Under the pieces are notes generated by a model. That model was not told the origin of the DNA and did no database searches. It saw only the letters and a program-made list of their open reading frames with translations. A program made the translations under genes and the position numbers. From Litorilituus sp. (GTDB lineage: Bacteria > Pseudomonadota > Gammaproteobacteria > Enterobacterales > Alteromonadaceae), in contig JASMAS010000060.1 in the NCBI GenBank assembly GCA_030754235.1, positions 20,592 through 84,591 on the forward strand: DNA of 64,000 nucleotides, given 5' to 3'. Of this stretch, positions 11,194-22,274 are shown in pieces (position 1 is the stretch's first letter; each line of letters begins with the position of its first letter).

Positions 11194-11945
11194 GAGTTAT
11201 CCTTTAAATTGGTTTTTAGTTGTTGTTCAAGGTAAAAAGTAGCTAAACTTAGATCTTCAGGACGAGTGATTTTAATATTTTCTCTACTACCCAATACTAA
11301 TTGACTAGGTAATCCTGCCAGTTCGATTGCTGAAGATTCGTCAGTAATAGTCAAACCTTGCTGTTGCGCTTGCTCAATAGCCTTTATGAGCTCAACCGTT
11401 TTGTACATTTGAGGTGTTAATGCATGCCATAAGTGACTGCGTTCAACGGTGGTAAGTTTGTTTTCTGATTTTTTATCATCACTTTGCTTAATCGTGTCAG
11501 TCACAGGCACCGCTAATAATCCACCAATACCTTCAGTGATGCATTGCTCAATTAAGTTATCTATATCTTGATGGGTTACACAAGGCCTTGCCGCATCATG
11601 CACTAACACCCACTGCTCTTGTTCTCCACTTAGTGCATATAACCCCTGCAAAACTGAGTCGACACGCTCTTTACCACCTATGACTTTAATAATATCGTCA
11701 TTATCAGTTAAGTTTGTTTGATTGAAGTACTCGTCATTTTCGCTAAGCACGACAATAACTTTAGCAATTTTTTTATGGGTTAATAAACGATTAACAGTAT
11801 GTGACAAAATACTTTGCTGCTCTATTTGTAAATATTGCTTGGGGTAATTAGCTAACATGCGTTTTCCCACGCCTGCTGCTGGTACAATAACGCTATATTG
11901 GTGGAGTTCTTGCGGCATAAAATGATCTTGAGTTTGAATACTCAC
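11184..11945 (-). CDS. ispD: 2-C-methyl-D-erythritol 4-phosphate cytidylyltransferase
   Basis: The nucleotidyltransferase signature [12 protein letters not shown] lies near the N-terminus and [11 protein letters not shown] further on, typical of IspD. It transfers CMP to MEP, the third step of the MEP pathway. The frame opens with GTG 11945; an in-frame ATG at 11918 would put the signature about ten residues in, as in E. coli IspD, so either start is possible. It lies 15 bases downstream of ftsB, as in many gammaproteobacteria. Confidence 0.95.
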   Translation of the reverse strand: MSIQTQDHFMPQELHQYSVIVPAAGVGKRMLANYPKQYLQIEQQSILSHTVNRLLTHKKIAKVIVVLSENDEYFNQTNLTDNDDIIKVIGGKERVDSVLQGLYALSGEQEQWVLVHDAARPCVTHQDIDNLIEQCITEGIGGLLAVPVTDTIKQSDDKKSENKLTTVERSHLWHALTPQMYKTVELIKAIEQAQQQGLTITDESSAIELAGLPSQLVLGSRENIKITRPEDLSLATFYLEQQLKTNLKDNSCV

Positions 11946-11960
11946 GGCTATTTAATTCTC

Positions 11961-12260
11961 TTAATTTGGTGTTTGGTTCGCTTGCTCTTTAGCTGGTATT
12001 ATACGAAAAAATGTTTCATTTTCTTTAATCATACCCAGTTCATTTCGCGCCCGCTCTTCAATAGCTTCACTGCCAAGCTTTAAGTCATCAGTATCGGCAT
12101 AAAGAAGCTTGTTGCGTTGTTTTAGTTTTTCATTGGCCGCCTGTTGACGTGTCACTTCTTCTTGCAAAGCGAAGTAATCCGGCACACTATTTTTACCGAA
12201 CCAAAGTCGGTATTGTAGTAATATCAAAATAACCAGCATAAGCACTGTAAAAGCCCGCAT
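11961..12260 (-). CDS. ftsB: Cell division protein FtsB
   Basis: This 99-residue bitopic protein has a short cytoplasmic N-terminus, one membrane segment (LMLVILILLQYRLWFG) and a periplasmic coiled coil (EVTRQQAANEKLKQRNKLL), followed by EERARNELGMIKENETFFRI, characteristic of FtsB. It forms the FtsQLB divisome complex. Synteny with ispD supports the call. Confidence 0.95.
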   Translation of the reverse strand: MRAFTVLMLVILILLQYRLWFGKNSVPDYFALQEEVTRQQAANEKLKQRNKLLYADTDDLKLGSEAIEERARNELGMIKENETFFRIIPAKEQANQTPN

Positions 12261-12343
12261 AAAAACCTAAAAAATACTAAAAGACAATGAAAAGAGACCA
12301 TTATATAAAGGTGACGGCCAGTGTAAATGTTTATATGTGCTTA

Positions 12344-13027
12344 TTATCGATACGAGCGCGGTCGCTTGAAGTTTTGCCAATTAATAGCACAAGACAATAA
12401 TAATTCTCTTAATGAAGGAATAATGGGTCTTAACCTAGAAGCATTTAAAGAGTTTTGCCATCGATGTCCTGCACAGGCTGCTAACATAGTTTTTTTATTA
12501 GGCTTAAGTAAACGCTGAGTTTTTATCTGTTCAGCTTGTTCTTCAGTGTCTAGGGTTAAAGAAAACCAACCAAAGACATTGGTACGAAGCCTTTTTTTGT
12601 CTGCATTAATGCCGTCAATACAATCTAAAACGACATGATCATTAACTAATACTGGGATCACTAGTCCTAACAACGATTTCGGCTCTTTTTGCAATAACCT
12701 TAAATACCATGAGTTGATGCTCTCAAGCACCTGTCCTGATAAAGGTATCTGTAATGCTTGCTTTGAAGACCAAGTGGCATTTTGTACATCTAATGTTAAA
12801 GGCGAATTTCCTTGCTCATTAACCTGAGTCATTAGGTTTGCAGTTTTGTTAATATAATAAGATAAACTTTTTAAGCGCCGCTGCAGCACGTTGACATTTT
12901 CTGTTTCCCTATTAGCAAGCAAACGTAACTCTCGCTCATAGAGCGCATTACATATTTCAGCAAAGTGACTACTTTGCTGATTGTCTTGCCAAAGGGATGA
13001 TTGTGTCACTAGTTTTAAAATCAACAA
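12344..13027 (-). CDS. Uncharacterised protein between eno and ftsB
   Basis: I do not recognise this 227-residue protein. It is soluble, with no signal peptide or clear membrane segment, rich in Leu/Gln/Asn, and ends basic (NWQNFKRPRSYR). A central stretch (LLGLVIPVLVNDHVVLDCIDGI) may be a buried beta/alpha core. It starts at TTG TTG (13027/13024) with no good ribosome site; a GTG seven codons in is an alternative. Codon use looks like the neighbours. The position between eno and ftsB, inside a conserved block, suggests a lineage-specific gene. Whether it is translated at the proposed start is uncertain. Confidence 0.7.
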   Translation of the reverse strand: MLILKLVTQSSLWQDNQQSSHFAEICNALYERELRLLANRETENVNVLQRRLKSLSYYINKTANLMTQVNEQGNSPLTLDVQNATWSSKQALQIPLSGQVLESINSWYLRLLQKEPKSLLGLVIPVLVNDHVVLDCIDGINADKKRLRTNVFGWFSLTLDTEEQAEQIKTQRLLKPNKKTMLAACAGHRWQNSLNASRLRPIIPSLRELLLSCAINWQNFKRPRSYR

Positions 13028-13086
13028 CTTACTTATCAGTTATTAAGCATACTCGATAATGATAAAAAGATAAAATTTGACTATAA

Positions 13087-13114
13087 AAAACCGAGCCTCA
13101 TTGGACTCGGTTTT
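13087..13114 (-). terminator. Terminator downstream of eno
   Basis: A 9-bp stem (AAAACCGAG / CTCGGTTTT) with a ten-base loop lies 28 bases after the eno stop codon. On the minus strand the stem ends in a run of T, the standard intrinsic terminator form. It separates eno from the unknown gene. Confidence 0.85.
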
Positions 13115-13141
13115 AATTGACTCGCGTAAAACTAACAACGA

Positions 13142-14506
<1,365 letters not shown>

Positions 14507-14521
14507 GTTATGATACATCTA

Positions 14522-16396
<1,875 letters not shown>

Positions 16397-16398
16397 TT

Positions 16399-16644
16399 AT
16401 GCCAAACGCATTAGAAAACGTTTTATCAGCTATTGATAACCTTAATAGTCAAGATATCAACCAAACGCTAGTCAATAGTGAAGTTCACCCTAAAGAGTTC
16501 ATATACAGACATCGAATGACAGCTTGTTTAAATGAGTATTGGCCCGAGGCCAATGATTTACTGCAAATAGCCATTCGCGGCCAGCACATAAAACGCTGGC
16601 ACATAAAGCAAAGTGGCTTTGAACAAGGCAAAGCGGGTTATTTA
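16399..16644 (+). pseudogene. Truncated DUF4202 gene (5' part only)
   Basis: From ATG 16399 the frame reads MPNALENVLSAIDNLNSQ... and contains PKEFIYRHRM, LLQIAIRGQHIKRW and GKAGYL, which I recognise as the N-terminal half of the DUF4202 family (normally about 190-200 residues). Similarity stops after about 82 residues, at 16644, where the frame runs into the antisense of the DUF454 gene's 3' end and continues only as meaningless sequence to 16731. The rest of DUF4202 is absent, so this looks like a deletion remnant. Family recognition is from memory. Confidence 0.75.
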
Positions 16645-17075
16645 CTTTCGGGCAGGCGCCACAAAAAGATAAAGGGACCCATAACAAGCAGTATAACTAA
16701 TAGTGATAACAGTATGTTTTGTAATAAATAACTAGACCAGGCAATTGATAACACTATGGTCAATAAAGCAATACGTTTAGCTTTTCTCGGTATACTTCGG
16801 TGCTGTTGCCATTCATGGATAAGCGGGCCGAATGTTTTGTTATTCAACAACTTTTTTTGCATTCTAGGAGACGATTTAGCAAAACATCCTGTTGCCATAA
16901 TGAGAAATACTGTAGTCGGTAAAAGTGGTAAAATGGCACCTAAAATAGCTAAAGCAACACAAAAAACACCTGCAGCTTTCCATAAGAACACTTTCGCTTT
17001 ACTACGGGTAGAAACAGGTAAAGGACATTCATTCAGGCCTATATTTGATTCAACTGATTGTTGGTTTTGCTCCAT
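16638..17075 (-). CDS. DUF454 (YbaN-like) inner membrane protein
   Basis: The 145-residue protein has the family segment GVFCVALAILGAILPLLPTTVFLIMATGCFAKSSPRM and a C-terminal pair of hydrophobic stretches ending FLWRLPESK. E. coli YbaN is the same size range without the roughly 25-residue polar N-terminal extension seen here. Function unknown. A GGAG lies upstream of the ATG. Its 3' end abuts, by a few bases, the broken DUF4202 remnant on the other strand. Confidence 0.85.
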   Translation of the reverse strand: MEQNQQSVESNIGLNECPLPVSTRSKAKVFLWKAAGVFCVALAILGAILPLLPTTVFLIMATGCFAKSSPRMQKKLLNNKTFGPLIHEWQQHRSIPRKAKRIALLTIVLSIAWSSYLLQNILLSLLVILLVMGPFIFLWRLPESK

Positions 17076-17101
17076 ACCTACTCCACAACTTTAAGCTAAT
17101 A

Positions 17102-17674
17102 CTACACTTTTACTTTCACTTTATTGTTTGTATCTCGGCTTTTTCTGATCAAAGTATCATCACTCTGGCTTTGATTGTTGTTAATCAGAGATTTCGCTAA
17201 TCTGTCGTATAATAATACATTTACCGATGCGGCTAAATTCATGCAGCCATGCGTTGGTACATACACGACTTCGTCAGCACTATCAACAACCGCTTGGCTT
17301 ATTGTGCCGTCTTCAGGACCAAAAATATACAATGCCTGCTCCGGATGCTCAAAGTATGGCAAAGGAGTCGCGCCTTCAACGAGGTCTACACAAATAATTT
17401 TAGTCGCTGGTGAAATAGTTTCAAGTTGGGCTTTAACGTCAATGAAATCATTTACTGGGCTTAGCGGAATCTTATTGAGGATGTTTTTAGTATCGGTATT
17501 ATGCTTTTGACCCACATGTTTAGCGGCCTGCTGATAACGTTTACCTGTATATAACACTTGATCAACATTGTAATTCCCCGCAGCACGCATAACAGAGCCA
17601 ACATTACTTGGACTTTTAGGGTTAGTTAAAGCAATAGTTACCTGTAAATTGTAAAAACTTTTCATCGCATTCAT
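17102..17674 (-). CDS. SpoU/TrmH-family RNA methyltransferase
   Basis: The 190-residue SPOUT protein carries the three family motifs: NPKSPSNVGSVMRAAG (motif 1), LYIFGPEDGTIS (motif 2) and HGCMNLAASVNVLLYDRL (motif 3, the knot). It is predicted to 2'-O-methylate a ribose in tRNA or rRNA; the target is unknown. ATG 17674 overlaps the mazG stop by four bases, and an ATG at 17665 is an alternative start. The C-terminus is a polar, lysine-rich tail. Confidence 0.88.
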   Translation of the reverse strand: MNAMKSFYNLQVTIALTNPKSPSNVGSVMRAAGNYNVDQVLYTGKRYQQAAKHVGQKHNTDTKNILNKIPLSPVNDFIDVKAQLETISPATKIICVDLVEGATPLPYFEHPEQALYIFGPEDGTISQAVVDSADEVVYVPTHGCMNLAASVNVLLYDRLAKSLINNNQSQSDDTLIRKSRDTNNKVKVKV

Positions 17675-18495
17675 TTAGGACTCTTCTCTTGTGATTTTAC
17701 TTGTTGCCAATACTGCTCTAAAACCACTAAATTATGTGCTGAAAATGCCTGACCTGAATCAGACACTAGCGCTTCAACGCCCTGAAAGCGTTTAATAAAC
17801 TTATTATTTGCCTGACGGAGCAGTGTTTCAGGGTCTTGCTTGGCATGACGGCATAAGTTCACTACAGCAAACATTAAATCTCCAAGCTCTTCACCTAATG
17901 CTGCATGGTTAATATTTTGAGCTGTTAACTCGTCTTTTACTTCAAGTACTTCTTCTTCGATTTTAGCGAAAACATCATGAATATCATGCCAATCAAAACC
18001 GACATGGGAGCATCGTTTTTGAATTTTTGCAGCTTGCGATAAGGCAGGTAAGTTTTTGGGAATATCGGCAAGAATACTCAAGGGTGCTTTAGCATTGTTA
18101 AGCTTTTTTTGCTGCCTTTCTTTAATTTTTTCATTTTCCCAGTTTGCTTTAATTTGCTCGTCAGTATGCAATTGTGCATCGGCAAAAACGTGGGGATGAC
18201 GACGGATCAATTTTTCGCAAATTGATTCCACAACCATATCAAAGTTAAATAGCGCTTGTTCTTGGGCAAGCTGACTATAAAAGATCACCTGAAATAATAA
18301 GTCCCCTAATTCTTTTGTTAACTCAATAAAATCATGTTGCTCAATGGCATCAACAACTTCATAAGCTTCTTCAAGGGTATGGGCGGTGATAGAAGCAAAA
18401 TCTTGCTTCATATCCCAAGGGCACCCCGTTTGAGGATCACGCAATTGCGCCATGATCCAACGTAATTTTTCTACCGATGATTTTTCATTTAACAT
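17671..18495 (-). CDS. mazG: Nucleoside triphosphate pyrophosphohydrolase MazG
   Basis: The 274-residue protein has two MazG repeats: the first with CPWDMKQDFASITAHTLEEAYEVVDAIE and ELGDLLFQVIFYSQLA, the second with EEEVLEVKDEL and EELGDLMFAVVNLCRHA (ExxE...ExxD metal sites). It hydrolyses NTPs to NMPs and can lower ppGpp. It follows relA by 20 bases, the standard rlmD-relA-mazG order. Confidence 0.96.
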   Translation of the reverse strand: MLNEKSSVEKLRWIMAQLRDPQTGCPWDMKQDFASITAHTLEEAYEVVDAIEQHDFIELTKELGDLLFQVIFYSQLAQEQALFNFDMVVESICEKLIRRHPHVFADAQLHTDEQIKANWENEKIKERQQKKLNNAKAPLSILADIPKNLPALSQAAKIQKRCSHVGFDWHDIHDVFAKIEEEVLEVKDELTAQNINHAALGEELGDLMFAVVNLCRHAKQDPETLLRQANNKFIKRFQGVEALVSDSGQAFSAHNLVVLEQYWQQVKSQEKSPK

Positions 18496-18515
18496 CTATG
18501 ATTTTTCACTTTAAT

Positions 18516-20735
18516 TTATAATCTTTTTACTTCAATAACATCATCTAATTGGCGAAGTTTTTCTAATACTCTAGATAATAACTCACTACTGGTCACTTCC
18601 ATTTTAACGGTCATAATCATAGTTTGTTTAGCAAAATCGGTGTTACTTTCTATCCCTACAATACTTATTTTTTCATTGGCAATAATGGTAGAAATATCTC
18701 TAAATAACCCCTGTCTATCGCTAGCAATAATTTGCGCGTTAGCTTGATAACTTTGCTTATCATCAAGTCCCCACTGCACTTCAACTTGTCGTTCAGGTTG
18801 CGGGCTTAACGCATTAGTTAATTGTTCGCAATCAGCTCTATGTACTGAAATACCCCGGCCTTGGGTAATAAAGCCAGAGATAGCATCTCCTGGTACAGGT
18901 GAACAACACTTGGCTATATGTGTTAATAAGTTTCCTACGCCGGATACGGTTATGCCATTGTTATCTGTGGCAAGTTTTTTTTCATGTGAACTTTGTCTGA
19001 CAAAACTTTGGGGATCTATATCTTCGACAGGTTTTAATTTATTAACCAATTGCAAAAAGTGATTAACCACCTGTTGTAATCGAGCATTGCCTGAGCCAAT
19101 AGCGGCATAAAGATCATCCACCGTTTTCACATTAAAGCGTTCAGCCGCTACTTTTAAATCTGCCGGAGTCACAGTTAACTTGCTTAACTTGCTAAGCTCC
19201 CCATCTAAAAGCTCTTTACCATGGGCAAGGTACTTGTCTTTATCTTGCAGTTTAAAAAAGTGCTGAACTTTAGCCCGAGCTCGTGATGAGTGAATATAAT
19301 TTAAGTTTGGATTCAACCAATCTCGACTGGGGTTTGGTTGTTTACTGGTGAGAATCTCAACTTGATCACCCGTTTGTAATCGATGGGTGAAAGGCACTAT
19401 TTTGCCAAAGACTTTAGCACCAATACAGCAATGCCCTACATTTGAGTGTATATAATAAGCAAAATCTAACGGTGTTGCCCCCATCGGTAAATCAATTACA
19501 TCACCACTGGGGGTAAACACATAAATTCTGTCTTCAAAGACTTGGCTGCGTAACTCATCGAGCAAAGCACCACTTTCGGCGACATCATCTTGCCATTGTA
19601 TAATTTTTCTGAGCCATCCCACTTTTTCATCAAACCTTGATGATTTTTCACCACCTTTACTTGTAGCTGTTCCTTCTTTATATCGCCAATGAGCGGCGAT
19701 ACCAAGCTCAGCATCATCATGCATTTGCTCCGTTCTAATTTGTATTTCTATCGACTTACCTTCTGGTCCAAGTACAACGGTATGAATTGATTGATAGCCA
19801 TTAGGTTTTGGCGTTGCTACATAGTCAGAAAACTCTTGACCTAAATGGTGCCACTGAGTATGTACAATACCTAATGCAGAGTAACAGTCTTGAATTTTAT
19901 CTACAACAATGCGTACTGCTCGAACATCAAACAATTGTTCAAAATCGAGAGATTTTTGCTGCATTTTTTTCCAGATACTATAGATATGTTTGGGCCTACC
20001 ATAAACAGTTCCGGTAATGTTTACTTCTTTGAGTTGTTGATTCAAGTTATTCACAAAGTCTGTCATATATTGCTCGCGTTCCAAACGAGTTTCATCAAGT
20101 AACTTAGCTATTTTTTTATAGACTTTTGGATGAAGGTACCTAAAAGAAATATCTTCTAACTCCCACTTTAATTGGCCAATACCTAGCCTATTGGCAAGTG
20201 GGGCATAAATGGTTGCACTTTCTTTAGCGGTAATAACTCGATTTTCTTCGGCGCTATTTTTTTGGCTTCGTAAATCACATAAGCGCTCAGCAAGTTTGAT
20301 CACAACAGCACGAACATCTTCGACCATGGCCAACAACATACGACGAACATTGTCGATATTATAAGTATTTCTTTGTTCATCACCTTGCCCTTGGCTTAGC
20401 TCTTTTATCGCGGCCATTTGTTTAACACCATGGCAAAGTAAGGCGACTTCCTTAGTAAAATGTTCTGCTATAAAGTCTATATCAATATACGCTTCATCTA
20501 AAATTGGTGTTAAAAAGGCAGCCGATAGAGAATCTTTATCTAAATTAAGCCCTGATAAAATTTCAACCATTTCCATGGACTTTAGCAAACTTTCTTCACG
20601 CTTTTGAAAATAACTTGAGACTTTTTCCCACAACTTTTCTAACGCTTGATGCTTATTTTCAGCTAATGCAAGTGCCAATAACCAGTGATGAAAATCATTA
20701 CTAACTACTTGATGAGATTTGCGCACCGAAACCAT
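18516..20735 (-). CDS. relA: GTP pyrophosphokinase RelA ((p)ppGpp synthetase I)
   Basis: The 739-residue protein has an N-terminal HD-type domain without the HD residues (AAFLTPILDE in place of the usual LHD...ED), the synthetase domain (GRPKHIYSIWKKM, LFDVRAVRIV, NGYQSIHTVVLGP, EIQIRTEQMHDDAELGIAAHW), a TGS domain (DRIYVFTPSGDVIDLP), a Cys-rich zinc-finger-like segment (CCSPVPGD) and a C-terminal ACT domain. It senses uncharged tRNA on ribosomes and makes (p)ppGpp. The acidic motif normally EFDD reads EFSD (see findings). Confidence 0.97.
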   Translation of the reverse strand: MVSVRKSHQVVSNDFHHWLLALALAENKHQALEKLWEKVSSYFQKREESLLKSMEMVEILSGLNLDKDSLSAAFLTPILDEAYIDIDFIAEHFTKEVALLCHGVKQMAAIKELSQGQGDEQRNTYNIDNVRRMLLAMVEDVRAVVIKLAERLCDLRSQKNSAEENRVITAKESATIYAPLANRLGIGQLKWELEDISFRYLHPKVYKKIAKLLDETRLEREQYMTDFVNNLNQQLKEVNITGTVYGRPKHIYSIWKKMQQKSLDFEQLFDVRAVRIVVDKIQDCYSALGIVHTQWHHLGQEFSDYVATPKPNGYQSIHTVVLGPEGKSIEIQIRTEQMHDDAELGIAAHWRYKEGTATSKGGEKSSRFDEKVGWLRKIIQWQDDVAESGALLDELRSQVFEDRIYVFTPSGDVIDLPMGATPLDFAYYIHSNVGHCCIGAKVFGKIVPFTHRLQTGDQVEILTSKQPNPSRDWLNPNLNYIHSSRARAKVQHFFKLQDKDKYLAHGKELLDGELSKLSKLTVTPADLKVAAERFNVKTVDDLYAAIGSGNARLQQVVNHFLQLVNKLKPVEDIDPQSFVRQSSHEKKLATDNNGITVSGVGNLLTHIAKCCSPVPGDAISGFITQGRGISVHRADCEQLTNALSPQPERQVEVQWGLDDKQSYQANAQIIASDRQGLFRDISTIIANEKISIVGIESNTDFAKQTMIMTVKMEVTSSELLSRVLEKLRQLDDVIEVKRL

Positions 20736-20769
20736 GAATTTTTCCTTTTTAACACATGTGAGTTTTACT

Positions 20770-22131
20770 TTATTTAGTGAACAATACCATAGTCTCTACA
20801 TGCTTTGTTTGCGAAAACATATCCACGAGGCCAATTTGGGTGATTTTATAACCTTGAGCGATTAATAACTGGCTATCTCTTGCCAGCGTTGCTGCATTGC
20901 AACTAATGTACAAAATGGTGTGAATACCCAATTGTGAAATTTGACTAACCGCATGTTCAGCACCTGCTCGTGCAGGATCAAGGACCGCCTTAGTAAAATG
21001 CGGCTTTGCCCAAGCCAGCTCAAGCCAATGACTATTTAAGTCAGCCTGATGAAATTGACAATTAATTAATTGGTTTTCAATGGCATTAGCTGCGGCTTTA
21101 TCTACCATAGCCTGTACCCCTTCAATACCCACCACACTCTTAACTTTAGTGGCTATAGGTAAGCTAAAGTTACCTAAACCACAAAATAAATCTAACACTT
21201 TGTCGCTTTTATCTAATGCTAACCACAACATAGCTTGTTGAACCATGGCTTGATTAACATGCTCATTGACTTGGATAAAGTCATGCTGAGTAAATTGTAT
21301 GGTTATATTTTCTACTAATGTATAAGTTAATACTGTACCATTACATGCTATTTCCTCAGCCTTTTTGCCAAAATCAAAAACAAGTTGCCAACGATATTGT
21401 TGAGCAAAACTCTCCCATAGCAGGCGATCTGGCTCTGTTAACCCCCTTAACTGCCTAACAATCAAAGTGATGAGATTGTCTTTACTATGCTGTTGCTTGG
21501 AAGCAATCACCTCTATATGACCAATGGCTTTTTTCACCTCGAGTTTTGTGATTAAGGTTTGCAAGATTGGAAAAATGTTATTTAAGGGCTCTACCAAGGT
21601 AGGGCATGACTTAATTGCTACTAATTGGTTTGTTGCTTTTTGACGAAAACCAATTGTAGGTTGAGCATTTTTATTAAACTGTACACCAATTCTAGCCTTT
21701 CGTCGGTAATGCCATGGTTTGCCGACAATAGGAGGCTGCCAAGGTAATTGTTCAATAATTTTAGTATCAATACCGCTACGTGAAAATAACTCTATCACTT
21801 TTGTTTTTTTAAAACTTAACTGTTGTGGATAATCGAGGTGCTGTATGTTACAACCTCCACACAAAGTAAAGTGTTTACACAAAGGAAGCGCTCTGTCTTT
21901 ACTTTCTTCATTTATTTTCACTAGCTTCCCTTGGAAGAATTTATTTTTTTGCGCTATCAGTAGTGCTTCAACCTTTTCTGTAGGTAAACTGCCTTCAATA
22001 AAAATAGGTTTATTTTGATAGCGCCCTACACCACAACCATTAATATCTAACTTTTCAATATTAATTGTTAAACGTTGTTTCGCTTGAGTTGGAGAAGATT
22101 TTTTTACACTGGCTTTAAAAAAGTTTGCCAC
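20770..22131 (-). CDS. rlmD: 23S rRNA (uracil(1939)-C(5))-methyltransferase RlmD
   Basis: The 453-residue protein has an N-terminal TRAM domain, a Cys cluster for an iron-sulfur centre (CKHFTLCGGCNIQHLDYPQQL plus a later Cys), the SAM motif VLDLFCGLGNFSLPIA and the catalytic Cys motif LYISCNAATLARD. These define the RlmD/RumA group of m5U methyltransferases. It is first in the rlmD-relA-mazG group and diverges from barA. Confidence 0.95.
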   Translation of the reverse strand: MANFFKASVKKSSPTQAKQRLTINIEKLDINGCGVGRYQNKPIFIEGSLPTEKVEALLIAQKNKFFQGKLVKINEESKDRALPLCKHFTLCGGCNIQHLDYPQQLSFKKTKVIELFSRSGIDTKIIEQLPWQPPIVGKPWHYRRKARIGVQFNKNAQPTIGFRQKATNQLVAIKSCPTLVEPLNNIFPILQTLITKLEVKKAIGHIEVIASKQQHSKDNLITLIVRQLRGLTEPDRLLWESFAQQYRWQLVFDFGKKAEEIACNGTVLTYTLVENITIQFTQHDFIQVNEHVNQAMVQQAMLWLALDKSDKVLDLFCGLGNFSLPIATKVKSVVGIEGVQAMVDKAAANAIENQLINCQFHQADLNSHWLELAWAKPHFTKAVLDPARAGAEHAVSQISQLGIHTILYISCNAATLARDSQLLIAQGYKITQIGLVDMFSQTKHVETMVLFTK

Positions 22132-22274
22132 TATTGAATGTTCCTTCGTTGGTAAACAAGATAAACTATATAAATTGCTTCAAGCATATGACATGATAGC
22201 TTTAATTAGAGTGATTATTTTACACTAGTTTTTCTATGAGTTCTCTTATTAACTAATAGGGCTGTTCACAAGAC

